Part shown: in pieces, positions 11,052 through 23,476 of the stretch | How positions within the stretch are numbered: position 1 is the first letter of the stretch | Layout: every line of letters starts with the position of its first letter | Assembly: GCF_020497125.1 (NCBI RefSeq) | Contig: NC_059079.1 | Span: 53,765,114 to 53,829,113, forward strand | DNA length: 64,000 nt | DNA from: Mauremys mutica | Taxonomy: Eukaryota; Chordata; Testudines; Geoemydidae | Reading direction: 5' to 3' | Made by a program: the position numbers and the translations under genes | The notes under the pieces: generated by a model | The model's database searches: none | Told to the model about the DNA's origin: nothing | Seen by the model: the letters and a program-made list of their open reading frames with translations, nothing else

Positions 11052-11333
11052 GGGTATATCTACACCGCAGCTGAGAGTGTTCCTCCCAACTTGGGAAGAC
11101 AGCCTCATACTAGCTTTGCTCGAGCTAGTGCACTAAAAACAGCAGTGTGGATGTTGCAGTATGGGTGGTGGCACTAGCTAGCCACCTGAGCTCAAACCTG
11201 GGGCAATTGGGCAAGGTTGCACTCACGTGACAAGCCCACTCTGCCACCACCACCGCATAGGTCAAGCAGAGCTAGCATGAGTCTTTCTACCCAGTCTGGG
11301 AGGCTTCCTTTGAGCTGCAGTGTAGACATACCC
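11052..11333. mobile_element. Harbinger-like MITE, 282 bp
   Basis: The terminal inverted repeats are GGGTATATCTACACCGCAGC and GCTGCAGTGTAGACATACCC. Internally there are inverted TAGCTTTGCTCGAGCTAG and GCTAGCATGAG-type motifs. The ends match the style of the Harbinger elements at 40.5 and 46.5 kb. No coding capacity. Confidence 0.75.
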
Positions 11334-11599
11334 AGGCAGGCAATAGGTGCTGGATCCAAAGTTCTCTGACTTCAGTGGGCTTTGGATCAGGCTGCTACAT
11401 TTAGCTAGATGCTGTTTACAGGCAAAAATAAATACTGTCCAAAGTTGTCAAATGTAAACCTAAAGCTAGACATCTAAAACAGGTGCCCTGCTTTAGCAAA
11501 GGTATTGAATACCTTCACTTCTCCAATTATTTTAACTGAAGTTTTAGATGCTCAGTACTTCTGAAAAAAATCAAGACACTTAGCTAGGTGTCTTCAAAG
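11334..11599. other. Unassigned sequence
   Basis: Nothing recognised. Confidence 0.4.
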
Positions 11600-12524
11600 A
11601 AACAACCACTTCTATCTGGCACGCTCCCTTCCCCAAAGCCCTGCCCACTCACTCCATCCCCACCTCTCTCCGTTGTTCACTTTTCCCCACCCTCCTCACT
11701 CTCACTGGCAAGGGGTTGGGGTTTGGGAGGAGGTGCGGACTCTGGGCTGGGGCCGAGGGGTTCACAGTGTGGGAGGGGACTCCGGGCTGAGCCTGGGGCA
11801 GGGAGTTGGGGTGCAGGAGAGGGTGAGGATCGGGGAGGGAGTATGGGTGCAGGAGGGGTCTCTGGGCTGGGGAAGAGTGTTGGGATGCAGGAGGGGGTAC
11901 AGGATGCTCTGGGAGGGGGGTCAGGGCTGGAGCAGGGGTTTGGGGTGCAGGAGGGGGTTTGGGGTGCTGGCTATGGGAGGGGGCTCGGGGCTGGGGTGTG
12001 GGCTCCCACCGGGGGGGGCACTTACCTTGGGCAGCTCCCAGTCAGCAGCACAGTGGGGCTAAGACAGGCTCCCTGCCTAACCCGGCCTCACTCAGGCACA
12101 TTGGCACCTCCTCCCCATCACAAGCCGGGCCACCCCCACACCCTGCCAGTCAGCAGTGCACCACATGACCATGCCACTCCCAGAAGGGGCCAACGTGCCT
12201 CTGCAGCCCCTGGGGGAAGGCACATGGGTCCATGTGCTGCCCCTCTCTGCAGGCACTGCCCCCGCAGCTCCCATTGGCCACAGCTCTCCATTCCCAGCCA
12301 ATGGGAGCTTTGGGGGCGGTGCCTGCAGAGAGGGGCAGCACGCGGAGACACACACACACACACACACGCCACGGGGCCGCAGAGGCATGCTGGCCGCTTC
12401 CAGGAGTGGCATGAGGCACCGCAGCGGGCAGTCCCACTGTGCCTCTGCAGCCGGAGATCGCAACTGACTGGGAGAGTCTCCAGGATCAACCAGTTGATCG
12501 CGATCGACGGGTTAGTGATCACTG
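11600..12524. mobile_element. GC-rich hAT-type MITE, left end not defined
   Basis: The right end ATCGCGATCGACGGGTTAGTG..CACTG, preceded by TCTCCAGGATCAACCAG, matches the end of a GC-rich hAT MITE family that I recognise. The interior is G-rich tandem sequence (GGGGTGCAGGAGGGGGT-like units, 11700-12000) and two copies, inverted to each other, of a GCTGCCCCTCTCTGCAGGCA-containing block (about 12237 and 12313). A CA run is near 12350. The left terminus is not identified. The 341-residue frame across it is compositional. Confidence 0.55.
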
Positions 12525-12546
12525 TTTTAAAGGGACTTGAAGTGGG

Positions 12547-12548
<2 letters not shown>

Positions 12549-12608
<60 letters not shown>
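12549..12608. repeat. (AT)30 microsatellite
   Basis: An uninterrupted AT dinucleotide run of about 60 bp. Such runs are length-variable and often misassembled. Confidence 0.95.
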
Positions 12609-12616
<8 letters not shown>

Positions 12617-13095
12617 AATGAATGTAGTACTCATGAGAAGTAGCACCCCGACACCTCTAGAAAAATCAAGTTGTCTCTGTGGAATAAGGTAACACAGTTG
12701 ATGAGACTGGTGAAGTTCCACCAAGAATCCACAGGGAAAATAAGTTTACTTAAGCACTGAGATGAGAAAAACAGAATGAGAATGAAAGACAAGAATAAGA
12801 GAACATATGAGAGACACCAACAGAAATAAGGATATATTTAAAAAAGAAATAATCCAGGCTTCCAGCTCAGCACCAGTAACTCAACACCAAACACAAAGTT
12901 CTCTGTTAGTCCAACTAATAATGTTAAGTATGCGTCACACTCCTGTGACTGTTCTTCTAACTGTAATGTTTGCTTAGCCATACCATCTACAATATAGCAC
13001 TTTATACATTGCAAAAAGATTTGTATGTCCTTTTTCAATGCACACTGGAAGATTCTGGTCAAAGGATAACAGCTTGTAAAGTTGGGTGGCCGGGG

Positions 13096-14103
13096 CTCAA
13101 CCCTTCCTGGGGAGGAGGGGAGCCACACCGGCCTGCTGCTCTTTAGGCGTGTCCTGCCTTGTGTCTTCAAGGCTGGATAACAAGGCACAAAGTTAGTTAG
13201 GGCTCAGTCCTTCGGCTATAAGGCTGAGCCACAACACAAACAGTTTAGGGAGCCCAGGCCCTTTGGTGCAGGGGCTGGGCAACAATACAAACAGTTCAGG
13301 AAGGCCAGGCCCTCTGGTGCAGGGGCTGAGCAACAAACAGTTAGTATAGAGGCCCAGGCCCTAGATTAGGGTGGGGCAACAACAGTCAGGGCTCAGGCCC
13401 TCTGGTGCAGGGACTGAGCACTGGGGTGAGGGGGCAGACTGCCACCCGCGAGTGGGGGTGGCAGGGGGGGACGCAGGCCCACCCACTCCACTGCGTCCCA
13501 GCCCGGGGCCCTAGCAGCGGTTACCACCGCTGACGGTCAGTGGGGATCCTGACCGCAACACACTGACATAGGCACTGGTTGATCTGCAGCCTGGCTGGGG
13601 TCGGCTGCCCCTGGGCCACTTCCAATTTCCCCCTCTGGGCCTACCTGGTCCGTAGCGTCCGCTCCCGGGAAGTCCAACAGCATGGGCTCCTTGCTGCCCG
13701 GGCTGGGGGGTAGATCCGGCAGCTCCTCTGGGAAATCCGGCCAGGTTTGCTCCGGGGGCTCCTCGGGGTAACAGCAAGGGAGAGGGGGAGTCTCCAGTGG
13801 CTCCTCCTCATAGCTGGCACGGGGAAACTCCGGCGGGTCCTCCCAGTAGCGGGCGAGGGGAAGCTCCGGCCAGTCAGGGCAACTGCCCTGGGCTCCAGCG
13901 GCTTCCCAGTCCCGAGCCCTCTCTGGCAGGTCTGCTCCCGACGGTGGCTGGGCTCCGACTGAGCTCCAATGGCCGGCTTTTATGCTTCCGGGTCGCCGCC
14001 TGACCCTCTGAGGGGCGGGCTCACTGCTCTGTAGCCCCGCCCCTTCCGGTGTCCGGCGCGGCTCAACCCTTCCTGGGGAGGAGGGGAGCCACACCGGCCT
14101 GCT
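13096..14103. mobile_element. GC-rich block bounded by a 41-bp direct repeat
   Basis: An identical 41-bp segment beginning GCTCAACCCTTCCTGGGGAG and ending CACCGGCCTGCT occurs at 13096 and 14063 in the same orientation. Between them lie about five degenerate units of about 50 bp (13197-13425) built on AGGCCCTCTGGTGCAGGGGC. A CpG-rich stretch follows, with a 192-residue minus-strand frame (13537-14115) that is rich in Pro, Glu and Asp. The direct repeats may be remnants of long terminal or tandem repeats of an unclassified element. The protein has no recognised domain. Confidence 0.5.
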
Positions 14104-16020
14104 ACACAGCCACATTTAGATGAGAAAAGGTCCTCTTCATTCTCATCCATAAAATCCATCTGGTGTAAATGAAGAGAACATCACAATAATAATTTCCATG
14201 CAGTCTTTAATGTAACTGAGGCAGCTGAGCAAGATCTGATTAAACCGTACTGCTAACATCAGTGCTGAAAAAAGCATTAGTGGATGTAATAGAGAAGTTA
14301 AGGTCATTATTCAAGAGAAATGGCTTGCTTTGGAAAAAAGACAACTGATTAAATGGCTTACAATGATAAGCCAGTTGCAGCAATATGTACTAACAGAACT
14401 AATGACACCTTTTGAATAAAGTAAGAGGAATATAGGAGGACATGTTTCAGAACTGCCCCATCCCCCATTTAATTTCATTTGTTTTAGCACCACATCCATT
14501 TCTCTAATTTGCTGATCTATCAAGATAAGGGAAGAAAAAATTGTTTTGTCAACTCAATCCCCTGGAGCCTGCTTACACCAACACAAAGGAGTTGCCATAC
14601 CAGATGATTTGGTTTATCTGGCCTGGTTCTGTACTCCATTGTCATTGAATACACTAATTCTCCAGAGGAAAGTGAAATCCCCTCTGCCTTATTAATGAAT
14701 TTAGCCATCGCATGACCCCAAAAGGCCACCAGTTTGAAGACTGAAATTTGATTGCTATTGTTATGGGGTGGGTTATTGTTATGGGTTAAACTTCATTGAA
14801 ACCAATGGGCGCAATCCCCACCATTCATTGAATACAGCTCTGCAAAACCATTGCACAATGAGATGAAACAATAGCAGCCTCACCCAAAACAAAGGCACAT
14901 GCAAGACACATCAGTGGAAGGGTTTGCTGGGTACTGTTTAGTAGAGGTCTGTAGGAGATAGAGAAGCAGTGAGAACACACCATAGAAACTGATTCAGAAA
15001 ATGAGCAGAAAGCCAAGGACACAACCTGAACGAGCACTGAGAGCACGGCCCACAGAAAAAGCCTAGAGATGAACTTTGGGGACTGACTGAGCGCTGGCTG
15101 AAAGGAGCTTGGAAGTATGTGCAGAAAAATTGTGTCCAGTTTGATTCCTCCTGGGTGCAGGGAATCAGGACTTTGTATATTCTTTGTACACAAACCGGAC
15201 TGCCAACATAGCACTGTCCACACCGGCTCTTAGGTCTGTGTAACTTAAGTCACTCAGGGGGGTGGCTTATTCATACTTCTGAGCAACATAAGTTATACCA
15301 AAGTAAGTGGTAGTGTAGTCACTGCTTAGTCCTTTAAGCAAAAGCCCTGAGCAGGCCCTGAGGTTCTGGGCTAGTACTGAGGTGTTCTGCTGCAGTTCTG
15401 TCCCAGCCTCACCCAACACATCACTCAGAGAAAGCAGGCAAGTCTTCTTCACTGTCTTGCTGACTCCCAATTGGTCAGTATTTCCTCCTGGCCTTTCCTA
15501 GGCCTCTAGAGGACTAAGTGTTATTGTTGCCCTGGTCTGAGCATGTTTTCCGTAAGCAGGACGGCATCAGGGTCCCACCACCTCCAGCAGGGAAAGGGAA
15601 CATCTAATAGACCCCATCACACTTACCTTGTTTTCAAAAAAGAAACTGATGATTTAGAAATACACCCTTATACTGCTTGCCTCGTAGAAACCCCTTGAAA
15701 ATCTACTCCCACAGATACCCATTCAGGCAATAGTGCAAAAAACAAGAAAACCACACACATATCGATGATGCAAAGATTAATTTTTCAATAATTCTGTTTA
15801 GTTAAGGGGTCTCTTACATATTCCATACATGATCCTTGAACTCTGTATCTCATGGGTCATTACACAAAGTAAAAACTATTTCCCCATGCTAATTTTTCCC
15901 CTACTGTTACTCACACCTTCTTGTCAACTGTTGGAAATGGGCCATCCTGCATACCACTACAAAAGCTTTTTTTTCTCCTGATAATAATAGCCAACCTTAA
16001 TTGATTACTCTCATTATAGT
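14104..16020. other. No gene recognised
   Basis: Apparently unique AT-rich sequence. The minus-strand frame at 14825-15223 has no recognisable domain. No clear repeat boundaries are seen. Confidence 0.4.
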
Positions 16021-16029
16021 TAGTACGGC

Positions 16030-16200
16030 AACACCCATTTTTTCATGTTCTCTGTGTGTGTGTGTATACATATCTTCCTACTATATTTTCCACTGCATGC
16101 ATCCAATGAAGTGGGTTTTAGCCCATGAAAGCTTAAGCTCAAATAAATGTGTTAGTCTCTAAGGTGCCACAAGTATGCCTCATTCTTTTTTCAAAGATTA
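16030..16200 (+). repeat. Interspersed repeat 3' segment
   Basis: The segment contains CATCCAATGAAGTGGGTTTT, CATGAAAGCTTAAGCTCAAA and TTAGTCTCTAAGGTGCCACA. I recognise this as a widespread turtle repeat but cannot name its class. A fragment that in my memory belongs to the same family (GACTAACACGGCTACCACTC) recurs at 21132-21151. Confidence 0.55.
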
Positions 16201-17031
16201 AATGTCAGAGAACATATATTGCAGCAGATTAAAGACATGAACTAAAGGCACACAAGTTAGAGCTGAAAAATCTTAGATCCTGTGTCTCGTATCCCTGTCA
16301 AAAGTCCAGTACTGCCTCTTTAGTATCAAAATATAATACTAGAACCTGTCCAAGTTTCCCAATAGGGATACAAATCTGAAAATATTAACATAAGTGAATG
16401 AAGTGTAGATATATTTCCATTTCAAAACACAACTGATTAAAACTTAACTCTTCTTGCCGAGATTCCAAACAACACAGAAGGCAAGTTTAAAAATAATTCT
16501 TAATTGCTGACATCATCTTTTATCTCTTTATGGTAGGGAGGGGCAGTTAAGTTGAAAATGAGTTTCCAGCTCCACTGACTGCCCATGTTTGGTAAATGTT
16601 TCTTCTATCTTTCTTCAACTATTTTTATCAAGACACATACATAGCTTTTGCTGATAGGAGAATGTTGATGTAGTGTTCTGCCAGAGACAACAGATAAATA
16701 TTCTGCTGTATTTTAACAATCTCTTGAGTCATTTCAGAGCTTTCATTGCTTATCTGTTTGTTTGCTTGCTGTTTGCAAGCTATGTCTCTGATCCTGAAAA
16801 GTACAAAGCAGTTGAGGGTATCAGCATCTCATAAGCTCTGCACCTTCTATAATGATTCAGGTCTCAACTTGGTCTCCTTTTTAGCAAGGACAATTTTGCA
16901 CACACAGTAACTCTGTTTGTATTTGTTGGTAGACACACATTGAGCTACTTGTTTGCCCTATTAATCAGGTAACTAGATGTCTTGCTACTAATATCTTCAC
17001 CTACAATTGACTACAGATGAAAAACTACACC
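16201..17031. other. No gene recognised
   Basis: AT-rich sequence with no recognised feature. Confidence 0.4.
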
Positions 17032-18335
17032 ATAAGAACATAAGAACGGCCGTACCGGGTCAAACCAAAGGTCCATCTAGCCCAGTATCCTGTCTACCGA
17101 CAGTGGCCAATGCCAGCTGCCCCAGAGGGAGTGAACCTAACAGGCAATGAGCATCTCCGGCCGTCCATCTCCATCCTCTGACAAACAGAGGCTAGGGACA
17201 CCATTCCTTACCCATCCTGGCTAATAGCCATTTATGAACTTAACCACCATGAATTTATCCAGTTCTCTTTTAAACGCTGTTATAGTCCTAGCCTTCACAA
17301 CCTCCTCAGATAAGGAGTTCCACAAGTTGACTGTGTGCTGCGTGAAGAAGAACTTCCTTTTATTTGTTTTAAACCTGCTGCCTATTAATTTCATTTGATG
17401 ACCCCTAGTTCTTGTATTATGGGAATAAGTAAATAACTTTTCCTTATCCACTTTCTCCACATCACTCATGATTTTATATACTTCTATCATATCCTCCCTT
17501 AGTCTCCTCTTTTCCAAGCTGAAGAGTCCTAGCCTCTTTAATCTTTCCTTACATGGGACCCTCTCCAAACCCCTAATCATTTTAGTTGCCCTTTTCTGAA
17601 CCTTTTCTAGTGCCAGTATATCTTTTTTGAGATTACGAGACCACATCTGTACGCAGTATTCGAGATGTGGTCGTACCATTGATTTATATAAGGGCAATAA
17701 TATATTCTCAGTCTTATTCTCTATCCCCTTTTTAATGATTCCTAACATCCCGTTTGCTTTTTTGACCGCCTCTGCACACTGCATGGACATCTTCAGAGAA
17801 CTATCCACGATGACTCCAAGATCTTTTTCCTGACTCGTTGTAGCTAAATTAGCCCCCATCATATTGTATGTATAGTTGAGGTTATGTTTTTCCAATGTGC
17901 ATTACTTTACATTTATCCACATTAAATTTCATTTGCCATTTTGTTGCCCAGTCACTTAGTTTTGTGAGATCTTTTTTAAGTTCTTCACAGTCTGCTTTGG
18001 TCTTAACTATCCTGAGCAGTTTAGTATCATCTGCAAATTTTGCCACCTCACTGTTTACCCCTTTCTCCAGATCATTTATGAATAAGTTGAATAGGATTGG
18101 TCCAAGGACTGACCCTTGGGGAACACCACTAGTTACCCCTCTCCATTCTAAGAATTTACCATTAATTCCTAACCTTTGTTCCCTGTCTTTTAACCAGTTC
18201 TCAATCCATGAAAGGACCTTCCCTCTTATCCCAAGACACCCACAAATAGCAGCCATTTTTGAAAATACTTGTTTGTATATATCGGTAAAAAACAGGTTTA
18301 ATGCACTAAGGTGCAACATTTGCTTATCGCTAGTA
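17032..18335 (-). pseudogene. CR1 LINE, 5'-truncated, reverse transcriptase and 3' UTR
   Basis: On the minus strand this copy runs from the RT palm to the 3' tail. The frame at 17882-18319 has the conserved GSVLGPILFNLFINDLEKGV block and an intact FADDTKL catalytic motif. The frame at 17221-17895 carries the RT thumb and C-terminal end, finishing with the FKRELDKFM block. The two frames overlap by 14 bp near 17890, so a single small frameshift separates them. The 3' UTR lies at 17032-17220 and ends (read on plus) in ATAAGAACATAAGAAC. It is much better preserved than the copy at 1408-2604, so it is younger. 5' truncation is normal for this family. Confidence 0.9.
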
Positions 18336-21300
18336 AAATCTGCCTTTAAGACACGTTAAGCACTAGGTTAGGAGACTAGCTGTAGTTAATGAAATAAAAA
18401 AAGTAAACACTGTGAATATGCAAATTCAGCTCAGCTAAAAGTTTGACCTTTAGTCTGTAGTGAAGCACGCTTTACAATGTGTGCGTGTCTGGATCACTTC
18501 AGGACATGCAGGAAGCACTGTGACGCAGGGCTTGTCTCAAAGACCCAGCGGCTTCTCTTCCCCACACTCCTTTTAATGAGCTTTATTTTTCAACCTTCTC
18601 TACTGTGTGCTAAAACGAAGATGGACACAAACTTGGTCACTTGAACTAAGAGGAAAGATTATGGTGATTTACTACTTTCATATCAATGAAGTAGAATAAA
18701 AGTAAAAATGTGTTTCTAGCACATCAGGAAGTATGAAATCTGATCATATAAGGTTCTGAGTACATCACTTGAGGTGGGAGACAAACTTTCTCCTTCTCCA
18801 ATATATTGCACAGCTTAGTTAACGAAAAGCAAATATATTTTTCCTGCTGTATACCCATGTTTATCTGCCTCTGCCTCCCAACCTGCAGCACCACTACAAC
18901 CACAGAGCTTTTACACCATTTTATTTCACATCTGCCTCCTCTACTGATGCCCCCAAGCACCTCTTCAGAAAACTAAATAGAATGAGGGAAAGCTAAATGA
19001 TCATGAATAAAAATAACTCAGACAAACTTAGCAGTTCTGAGAACAATGACAGAGGGTCTCTGAGTGACACTTTCAGGGAAAGAGCAGCCTAAATGGGGTC
19101 CCTCCCTGCCAGTGAAGAGTCCTTGCTCTTAGCCCAATCTAACGTGAGTTTCAAAGGTTAAGCTGAACCAACCCAAATGATCTCCATTGCCTTAGCAGGA
19201 CAATAGGTTACTTGCAGGACCATCTTTCATCCTATGTGGTGCACTTTGTTTTCTGTACATTGCACCTTTAATTTTTTTTTTTAAAGACTTTCACTTGCAG
19301 CATTTTATAATGCAGAGTTGATGCAGCATGTTACAGAGGAGATGCACACTGCAGTCTCTCACGGACACTTACTTTTGCTCTCTTGTTATGCTGTCTCCTT
19401 TCATTTAAAATGGAAGTCCTTCAGAATGAAAGCAGTCAGTAGTTCTTTGTGTACATTAGTAAGCTGACCTTGAAATATACATACCTTTTACATAGGCTGT
19501 TTGTGAACAATAGGCATCACTGATTTCCATGTACCCATAGTAAAGAGCAGGAAAGGAACCTGAGTTCAGAGACCACTATTCAGCATGGCTATTCGTATTT
19601 AAATTCTGATTCTTTACACCAATCCATAACTGGCAGGCAGACTGATTCCCCTTGTCTCCAGACATTACCTGTCCCCATTTGGTTAGGATGGAGTGAAGTG
19701 ACATGGCTATTATTACTTAAGGTGCTGACTGTGTTTAAGGGATCAGTTTTCAGGGACTACAGTATCTGAAAGCAGGACTTATCTACTGTGACAGAGCCTC
19801 TCTCTTCTGTCTAATAGTCTGTAGCTTTGAACAGAGAAAAGGAGGGGCATTTCAGTTCATCTCAGACAGTAAGAGAAATGGGAAAAGAGCAGTTAATAAA
19901 ATATAGGTTTAAATTAAGAAGTTATGCCTCCACCCCATTCCCAAATAGTCACACTTCCCCCTTCTTCACATACCCCTTCCACTATCCTACTTATTCACTC
20001 TCGTCTTTAAACACTTGCCCTCATCTATTGTGCCCCTCTCTCACATTAGTTCTGATTTAACCACCAGTTCATCCCTCATATGCCCATTCTCATCCACCAA
20101 AGAACTCTCCTTCTTTCATCTATATTCAGCCCTTCTCTCTCTCTCAATCTATCACTACTATGGCCATGATAATGTACATACAATGATGTAAAGTTAGTAC
20201 AGAAGTGGTTATTTGAATGCCACTGTTAAGTCTCTGAATACGCTCAGTGGAAACTAGATGTTTCCAGAATCCAGAGCAGATTTAAAGAGAGTTAAGTGCT
20301 TGTGCCCAGTTAATAAGAGCCTGCTTTTCATATCCCATTGCCTTCAACTGAATTTGTGGCTCCTCAGCATCATTGCGGGAAAAGAAAAAGAGAAAGAAAA
20401 TCAGGCCCCAGAAGTGTCATGCCTTCGCTCCTGTCAGCTATGACTCATTTAATGCAGAAGTGGAGATTGTAATGTTTGCTATTTCCCTATCTTCTTCTCC
20501 CTCACCTCTCCAGTTCCTCCCCCACCTCATCTCTAACACAGCCCACTCTTTGGTAACAGTTCACATGAATTCAATCCTGCAATGTCTGCTGGCTTTAAGC
20601 TTAGGGAGCCATGAACTTCAGTTGAAGATTAGTGTTTTTCAGCAGAGGACTCCCTTGATAATGAATTAAAAGTATGAAAACAGTAAAAATCCTTTTGTTC
20701 TAGAATTTACATCATTTTCTGATTAATAAGCAGCATTTAATATATTGAATGTTTCTTCTTTCCCCTGAAAGACAGACTTAATACTATTAAACGAATATTA
20801 TAAATACAAGAGCCTGAGCCAACTCTGCTATATGAACTCCTAGACACAATATACAGAATGAAGATTTGCAATGCTTACAGATTAGATTATGGCTTGAAGT
20901 CACTGACATGGTATGCAGCATGCGGAGGAACAGCCCAAGTAGTATTGTATATCATGCTGGCACAACGTGGTACCTCGAGGAGCACTGGAAGCACGCACAG
21001 AGTGGAGGCACCTGCTGTCCCCTTTACTAGGGTGCAGGGTTTGTGAGGAGTGAATAATGTGTTTTCTAGCCCTGCTGTCAGTGCTAAAGTGTTCTCTTCC
21101 ACCATCTCACTCCTCTCCTGCATAGCAGGTTAGACTAACACGGCTACCACTCTGAGTCCTACTCCATGTCATTTTTGTTCTGGGAGGTGGCTGAAAGGAG
21201 CCACTCAGTTAGGGCTCTGTGAATCTATTGTTTTGGCTTCAGTCATACATTAAAAATGTAATAAAAAGATTATTAGTTAAGCAGGAATTATGCAGGTCAA

Positions 21301-21670
21301 ATGCTGCAAACCCAGCATTTATGAATATTTCGTCACACTCCTAACTGCTGTTCATTTCAACTAAATACATACTCCACCCCCTCCACCTTTTTATTCACTG
21401 TTTGGGAATATTCAGGCTAACTGATTGGAGGTGGCATAAATGTTTGGGGAATGGCTGTTCTTCTTATGAGAGCCTATGAGAAGTATTTTTTATAATAAAA
21501 ATATTATTCACTATTCTCCAATTTTAAATAGGACCCCCATTTCCCAGATGCAAACAGGTAAAACACTGACCTAGATCGCAGGGCTGTCATGGGGTTTCAC
21601 TGAAGTTTGTAAAGCACTTTTGAAATCCTTGGATGAAAAGCCACTACAGAAGTGCAAGTGGTTTTAACTC
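18336..21670. other. No gene recognised
   Basis: About 3.3 kb without a recognisable coding domain. It contains a short fragment of an interspersed repeat near 21126-21160. Pyrimidine-rich stretches (19930-20150) give short open frames that look compositional. Confidence 0.4.
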
Positions 21671-21673
21671 TAT

Positions 21674-21971
21674 GGCCTGGTCTACACTAAGAAGGGGGGT
21701 CGAACTAGGGTACGTAAATTCAGCTACGTGAATAGCGTAGCTGAATTCGAAGTACCCTAGTTCAAACTACTCACCCGTCCAGACGCCGCGGGATCAAAGT
21801 ACGCGGCTCCAAGGTCGACTCCGCCACCGCCGTTTGCAGTGGTGGAGTTCCGGAGTCAACCGGAGCGCGCGGGGAGTTTGAACTATCGCGTCTAGATTAG
21901 ACGCGATAGTTTGAACTCCGAGAAGTCGAACTCTCCGCGTCGACCCGCGCGGTAAGTGTAGACCTACCCTT
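21674..21971. mobile_element. Palindromic Harbinger-like MITE
   Basis: The ends are GGCCTGGTCTACACTAAG and AAGTGTAGACCTACCCTT, again sharing GTCTACACT. Internally there are two strong hairpins. The first has arms GGGTAC..AATTCAGCTACG and CGTAGCTGAATTC..GTACCC (about 21709-21757). The second is a near-perfect palindrome centred near 21898, with arms GTTTGAACTATCGCGTCTA and TAGACGCGATAGTTTGAAC. No coding capacity. Confidence 0.75.
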
Positions 21972-21974
21972 AGT

Positions 21975-23042
21975 TGCATCATAACGTCAGTATTTCTGTT
22001 CTGGCATATGTTTTTAGGATGTTGATAATTCGGCAATTAAAATTGGATGTGGACTTGAGCTCCCCATATGTCTCAAAACAAATACCTTTGTTTTCTTACA
22101 AGCTCTCCTCCCAGAGAAATAATGGGTTGGCTGTAACAGAACTTGAAAAGATACAGCTTTCATTCTGACTGAATTTTCATCAGTGCCATTGTACTGAAGA
22201 CAGTACAAGTATATACTCCTCTGGGTGCAGTTTACTCACCACTATAAATGGTAAGAGATTGTGATATAGTTTCAAGATTTGAGTGTGTTTGCTGTTTTTT
22301 GGGAGTGTATAAGTCATGTGATGATAATGAGTCCTGGAGGAATTTGTGTGTCTCAATCTTTTATTCAGAGCATGAAAACCCATTTTGAAGCAGCGCTGCC
22401 CCGGGGAGGGGGGGGGGGGGAGACAAGTGGGGCAATTTGCCCCAGACCCTGCAGGAACCCTCGCAAGAATATAGTATTGCAACTTTTTTTATGGAAGGTT
22501 GCCACAGGCCTCTTGAATCCTCTGGGCAGCCTGTTTTGAAGAGTACTACAGTCCCGTAATGCTCCATCATATTTTGTGCTTTGTTATGGTCTATGAGCCA
22601 GTGAATCACTTATGCTATGGAAGTACATATACCACATGCATGGGTGGAGGGAAAGCTAAAAATGCCTCTGGGTTGCTAGAGGGAGCAGGATGAGTAGTAG
22701 CTCCTTCTGTATCTTTACAAAGCTGTGACCTGTGCTTCTTCCATTGCAGCCCTGCCAAATGTGCAGGGGCACGACCATGCCTTACACCACCCTGACAGGT
22801 CCTCTCTAGAGCAGTGAGTGTTGGCCACAAATCTTTGCCACCCCTACTCTCTTGTGCTTTCAGCCAACTTACGGCTGCCTCCTGCACTGGTGTGTCACAG
22901 GGGGAAGGGTCTCCTTGTGTCCCTACTCCCTCTAACACTCAAAGTACCTGCCAGTTTGATACCACAGCTTACAGTTGCATCAATACATTGTAGTGTTGCC
23001 ATCTCTTGGGGCCATCACAAATCTTACAATATTTAGTGTTTT
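21975..23042. other. No gene recognised
   Basis: A G-rich run at about 22403-22424 and a fragment resembling a GC-rich MITE (CAGCGCTGCCCCGGGGAGG, about 22390) are present without definable ends. No gene is recognised. Confidence 0.35.
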
Positions 23043-23050
23043 CCTTAAAG

Positions 23051-23468
23051 CAGGGGTGGGCAAATTACGACCTGGGGGCCACATCCGGCCCTCCAGATGT
23101 TTTAATCCGGCCCTGGAGCACCTGCCGGAGCAGGAGCAAGGGACGGGGCAGCGTGCACTGCCTGGCTATGCCTCTGCATAGGAGCCAGAGGGGGGACATG
23201 CTGCTGGTTCTGGGAGCTGCTTGAGGTAAGCGCCCCCTGGAGCCTGCACCCTGGACCTCCTCCTGTGCCCCAACCCCCCTGCCCCAGCCCTGATCCCTCT
23301 CCTGCCCTCCAAATCCCTCGGTCCAAGCTCCAGCCCAGAGCCTGCACCCCCAGCCGGAGCCCTCACCCCTCCTGTACCCTAACCTCTAATTTTGTGAACA
23401 TTCATGGCCTGCCATACAATTTCCATACCCAGATGTGGCCCTCGGGCCAAAAAGTTTGCCCACCCCCG
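23051..23468. mobile_element. hAT-type MITE, 418 bp
   Basis: The termini are CAGGGGTGGGCAAA and TTTGCCCACCCCCG. A perfect 8-bp target duplication CCTTAAAG is at 23043-23050 and 23469-23476. The interior contains CCCCAGCCCTGATCCC-like units shared with other GC-rich MITEs here. Confidence 0.93.
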
Positions 23469-23476
23469 CCTTAAAG

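Noticed and set aside
11588..12613. 341-residue frame ending in an Ile-Tyr run
   Set aside because: It spans G-rich MITE sequence and ends in translated (AT)n. Overlapping frames on both strands are equally open.
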